Part shown: in pieces, positions 56,058 through 64,000 of the stretch
Layout: each line of letters starts with the position of its first letter
Position numbering within the stretch: the first letter of the stretch is position 1
Source of the DNA: Siniperca chuatsi
Taxonomy: Eukaryota; Chordata; Actinopteri; Centrarchiformes; Sinipercidae
Assembly: GCF_020085105.1 (NCBI RefSeq)
Contig: NC_058064.1
Location: 16,410,501 to 16,474,500, forward strand
DNA length: 64,000 bases
Direction of reading: 5' to 3'
Translations under genes and position numbers: made by a program
The notes under the pieces: model-generated
The model's input: the letters and a program-made list of their open reading frames with translations, nothing else
The model's database searches: none
Told to the model about the DNA's origin: nothing

Positions 56058-57829
56058 AAACGCACACTAGGATTTCCAAAGCAACAACAGAGAGCCATCT
56101 GGTCCCTCATCATGGCAAATGCCATAAGCAGTCGCTGCTTTCATATATGGAATTCATGTTTAAAGGCTTGCAGCAATGCCTCGTCATGTCACAGAACAGC
56201 TTAGCATTAAGCCTGCAGAATACTGCATGATTTTTGTGCATTTTATTATTACAGAATATTACTGGTGCTGTATTATAACCATTAAGACTGCTTATTGCAT
56301 CTGCCACACTGCTGTAAAATCAGCCTGAGGGTCAGAGAGAGGCATCACCAGGAAAGGTGACCAACTTTCAACCTTTCAATTATCTTTATAATTTCTGCAC
56401 AGTAAAAAAAAAAAAAATACAAAAGCAAACAAAACCTACTGTTCTTCCTTAGATGAAAGTCATCCTCTCCTGCTTACAGAATAGTAAACACCAACTGTGC
56501 TATTAATTAGCAAGGTAATTAATATATGCCAAAGCTGGAACAGAGTGACTGTGCTGCAGGTCTGTGTTTACAGTGTGACCTCGCTTCTCACATACAGTTT
56601 CCACTGATGGCTGATTACTGATCACCTGTTGGCTTTGGCAGCGCTCCATCAGGTTTCCATGGTTTCCATGCTGTGTCTTTTACAGCCCTGGTTTGTGTTT
56701 ACAATAATTAAGATTACGGGCATTTTATAAACTGTTAGAAACAGTTCCCAGAAGGTGTGTTACTATGCTGGATAATAATATATTACCCAACTTGTATCCA
56801 TCCAAACAATGACTGGTCAAACACTCCGGGCTGATGATTCCCATAAAGCAGCCATATTTGGTTAATTGTGATCTTTCATGTTTCCTCAGCTCTTTTCAGT
56901 TTTCATGATGCCTGAGTGTTATAAGGAAACAATCCAGATTGTACACATTAATTATTGACCATAGTACAAAAGCACCAGGGATGTTCTTTACCTCGATTGT
57001 GGGTATTTCAGTAATGCTGCAGTTCATAGCTTATTGCAACATTATTTTATACCCATATCATCTTAAGGAACGCCCTCACAGGAAACATTCGTAGAAGCAG
57101 CATGAGCTCAGTGTATATGCAGATTATTACATAAAATGGCACACTTCCTCACTGACATTGTGTCATTGATCTTGCAGCAGACTGATCTTGCAGTTTTAGT
57201 TCTACAAACGTCTTGCTGAAGTAGAAACAATCTGGTTGTGTCAAACCACAGTGTGCAAAGCCAATGAACCACAGGTTTCCCAGATTCATACTGAAGGTCA
57301 GTGAAAATGTCAAGAGATAAAAGAGAACACTGATATTATTAAGTCTAGTACTCTGATACTAAATGAAAAAATACAGTCTTTCATTGGGTAATCAGATAAC
57401 TGTATGATCAATTTAATGGAATATACCGCCATATATATGGATTTATTATCACACAAAAGATGCATTTGTCAAGGATGGTGATCCAGTTCCTCAAACCACC
57501 TCCAGTGTTGAGGTTTGCCCACATTTCTGTCAAAGTTAAATGCATCAACCTACTGTACTTAAATTATGTCAGCTCCTGTTTAGTGCAGCACAGAAATACT
57601 GGTATAATTACAGTATGAGGGACTGTATACTGTATGGTTGGTACTTAAAATAAGCTGAGGTTGAATTAGCTGCAGATATAGAATAAACAATGGAACAAGA
57701 GGTAAAGTGGAGGGTTCATAAGCCTGAAAGACTCATAAATCAGGAGCAGACATCCAGTTTATACCTGACTGCTGCACATGTATTCTTAAACTTAATCTGC
57801 ATACTATCTGGGATATATTTTTTCTAGGT

Positions 57830-57975
57830 TAACTGACCTTCTAATGCCAAGTAGCAGCACTAGTAGCTCTTTTGGTTAGCTAAAGAGCTACAAGCTAGCT
57901 CTGATTTTAACCTAGCTATCTAGCTCTGATTTAAATCAAAGTTAGCTAGATTTTAACCTAGGTTTTAACCTAGAT
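57830..57975. repeat. Palindromic TAGCT/AACCTAG patch
   Basis: gagctacaagctagctctga, ttaacctagctatctagctc and aacctaggttttaacctaga alternate with their reverse complements (tctgatttaaatcaaagtta). This is a local inverted and tandem structure with no coding potential. Confidence 0.5.
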
Positions 57976-58662
57976 TAAAATCTGTTGTATTTGAATGTAG
58001 CTTATATATTGGTGTTTTCCTTCATAGTCATGCAAGTTAAACTGTGGTTCTTTGGCATAACCCACTCTAGTTTAACTCAACCAATGAGATTATTTCTGTG
58101 TCAAAGAAACATTAGTACAACTAAAACATAAATGTACCATTTTTGAGTAACACAAGAAAGGAAACCTACTTAACTATTTTTTGCCTGTAATGGTTCACAC
58201 TGGAGTGCTACATGTAGCCTTTTGTGCAAATCGTCCATTAACACTGGATGCAAAATGTTGAATTTACAGTCCAAATGAATCAAAACTGTCTGTCTCAGTC
58301 AAAGCGTGTTAGAGCTCTGAATGTTAAAGTGTAATGTGCTTATGTGGATGTTGTATATGTGGTGGATTTGAATAGCAAACTGCAAATCGAATGTATACGT
58401 ATATTGTATGTATGTATGTATGTTACAAGTTAAAAGTGTCTTTTGAATACATGGTGGCACGTGATTCAACAGTAGCCATGCGTTTCAAATCACTAATCAC
58501 TAATGTGAATGTCAACATTCAGTTTTCAAATGATTCAGATTATTTTCTCACTCATCATCAACGGGTAACATGATTTGGCAAGTCATGGCTTCAACAGAAT
58601 AAACATAATTTCTGTTTGTCAGTATGTTCCTTGTCTTATATATTCTTTGCAGCATTCAGTCA

Positions 58663-58685
58663 TTATATATATATAAATATATATA

Positions 58686-58719
<34 letters not shown>
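58663..58719. repeat. (AT)n microsatellite
   Basis: An almost pure AT run. Confidence 0.9.
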
Positions 58720-58720
<1 letters not shown>

Positions 58721-58722
<2 letters not shown>

Positions 58723-58764
58723 CTTGGACAAAAGTATGTGGACAACCCTATCCACATACTTTTG
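58721..58764. mobile_element. Tc1-like terminal repeat remnant forming a hairpin
   Basis: caaaagtatgtgga (58729-58742) and tccacatacttttg (58751-58764) are perfect inverted copies 8 bp apart. The sequence ttggacaaaagtatgtggac resembles the ends of fish Tc1/mariner MITEs. Probably two ends brought together by internal deletion. Confidence 0.5.
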
Positions 58765-58807
58765 GTATGCAAATGTTTTTTAGCCCAGACTCCCTTGTTT
58801 CAATTCG

Positions 58808-58913
58808 TACAGTATAGCATAGTATAGATTGGAATAGAATAGCATACTATAGTACAGAATAGTATAGTATAACATAGAATGGTGTAGTATAGTATAACAT
58901 AGTATAGTATAGT
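58808..58913. repeat. (TATAG)n-like low-complexity repeat
   Basis: Iterated agtatagtataacatag variants. Confidence 0.75.
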
Positions 58914-59329
58914 AACACTGTAATGATGCCAAAGGACAGTAAAAAACACAACATGATTATAATTAAGATCAATATAAATAGATTATTAAACACTCTAGAA
59001 ATGCACCAAACTAAACTAAAACTTTTTCAATATACTCACTGTAACTAATAATAAAAGTTACTTTGAGAAAATATTCTCAAACTGATATAAGGCTTCTATT
59101 AGTAGAAAAGGTAGATGTTTTTTGTGACCTTGATGAGCATTAATGTAAAGTAATTGTTTGCCTACTCAGCAGGAACATTATAGAAACGTTATAGGAATAT
59201 TAGAGGAGTATTATTGGGGTATCACCTTAGGGTGGGCAGATGTTTTGTGGCTCCCCCCCCCCCCACACACACACATTGTAGACACACCCATAGACTGCCC
59301 TAGGCGACCAGGAGCCATGACTAACAATG

Positions 59330-59352
59330 CGTGTGTGTGTGTGTGTGTGTGT
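59330..59352. repeat. (GT)n short microsatellite near the mapk12 promoter
   Basis: About 11 GT repeats, 210 bp upstream of the mapk12 start codon, next to a GC-richer block (59350-59540). Confidence 0.85.
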
Positions 59353-59561
59353 TGGGGGTGTAACTGGCGACCCTGCAAAGCGCTCAAGTGGTCTGCTGGT
59401 TCATCTGGAGGAATTTGCGCTCCACCAAACTCTTCTCTGCGGGACGGACTGCGCGTTTTAAAGTACAAACTCAGTTTACTCACATGCGAGGACGGAGCGT
59501 ACAGGACCCGAGAATCGAGCGGACCCACATCCTGACCTCAGCCTTGTCTAGTCGGTAGGGT

Positions 59562-64000
<4,439 letters not shown>

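Larger units (their letters stand above)
55672..59561. other. Intergenic region between mapk11 and mapk12
   Basis: About 3.9 kb holding the mapk11 3'UTR and the mapk12 promoter. No other gene is seen. It contains simple repeats (58663-58719, 58808-58913, 59330-59352), a palindromic patch at 57830-57975 and a Tc1-like hairpin (58721-58764). Confidence 0.6.

Overview
The window looks like a teleost nuclear chromosome segment, probably percomorph-like; the species cannot be fixed. The reasons are short-intron vertebrate genes, abundant CA microsatellites, and mobile element families typical of fish (Tc1-like, hAT-type MITEs, L1, L2/Rex-like and I/Nimb-like LINEs). One assembly gap of 100 N lies at 24723-24822.

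Layout. 1-3.4 kb: a decayed multi-exon transposon-derived gene on the + strand (copy A). 3.4-26.9 kb: a gene-poor region of nested repeats. It holds a Tc1 3' end, a possible solo LTR, an L1 split into an endonuclease piece and an RT piece, L2/Rex-like LINE fragments, MITEs, microsatellites, and fragments of tRNA-Val, tRNA-Glu and tRNA-Gln genes. 26.9-38.3 kb: a 4.2 kb unit carrying a complete beta-2-microglobulin gene (b2m, - strand), present twice in the same orientation. The copies are separated by a 5'-truncated I/Nimb-like LINE (31301-34015). 39.7-41.8 kb: copy B of the transposon-derived gene, inverted relative to copy A. It abuts a tRNA-Leu gene broken in its anticodon loop, whose two halves now lie on opposite strands. 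43.4-64.0 kb: two p38 MAP kinase genes head to tail on the + strand, mapk11 (p38 beta, complete, 12 coding exons, 361 aa) and mapk12 (p38 gamma, 11 exons visible, cut by the window end).

How the genes relate. mapk11 and mapk12 are the conserved tandem p38 pair. Their exon lengths match exactly from exon 2 to exon 10, and both carry a U12-type (minor spliceosome) intron at the same place. They differ at the gatekeeper residue (Thr in mapk11, Met in mapk12). The two b2m genes encode the same 118-residue MHC class I light chain as far as I can read. They share only about 140 bp of 5' flank, which holds an ISRE-like and an X2/CRE-like site. Many differences between the b2m units are 1-base homopolymer indels, so an assembly duplication must be excluded before calling this a biological amplification.

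No wholly new gene system is evident. The most unusual structures are the broken and inverted tRNA genes, the 74-bp perfect-arm foldback insertion in b2m intron 1, and the inverted transposon-gene pair bracketing the b2m locus.
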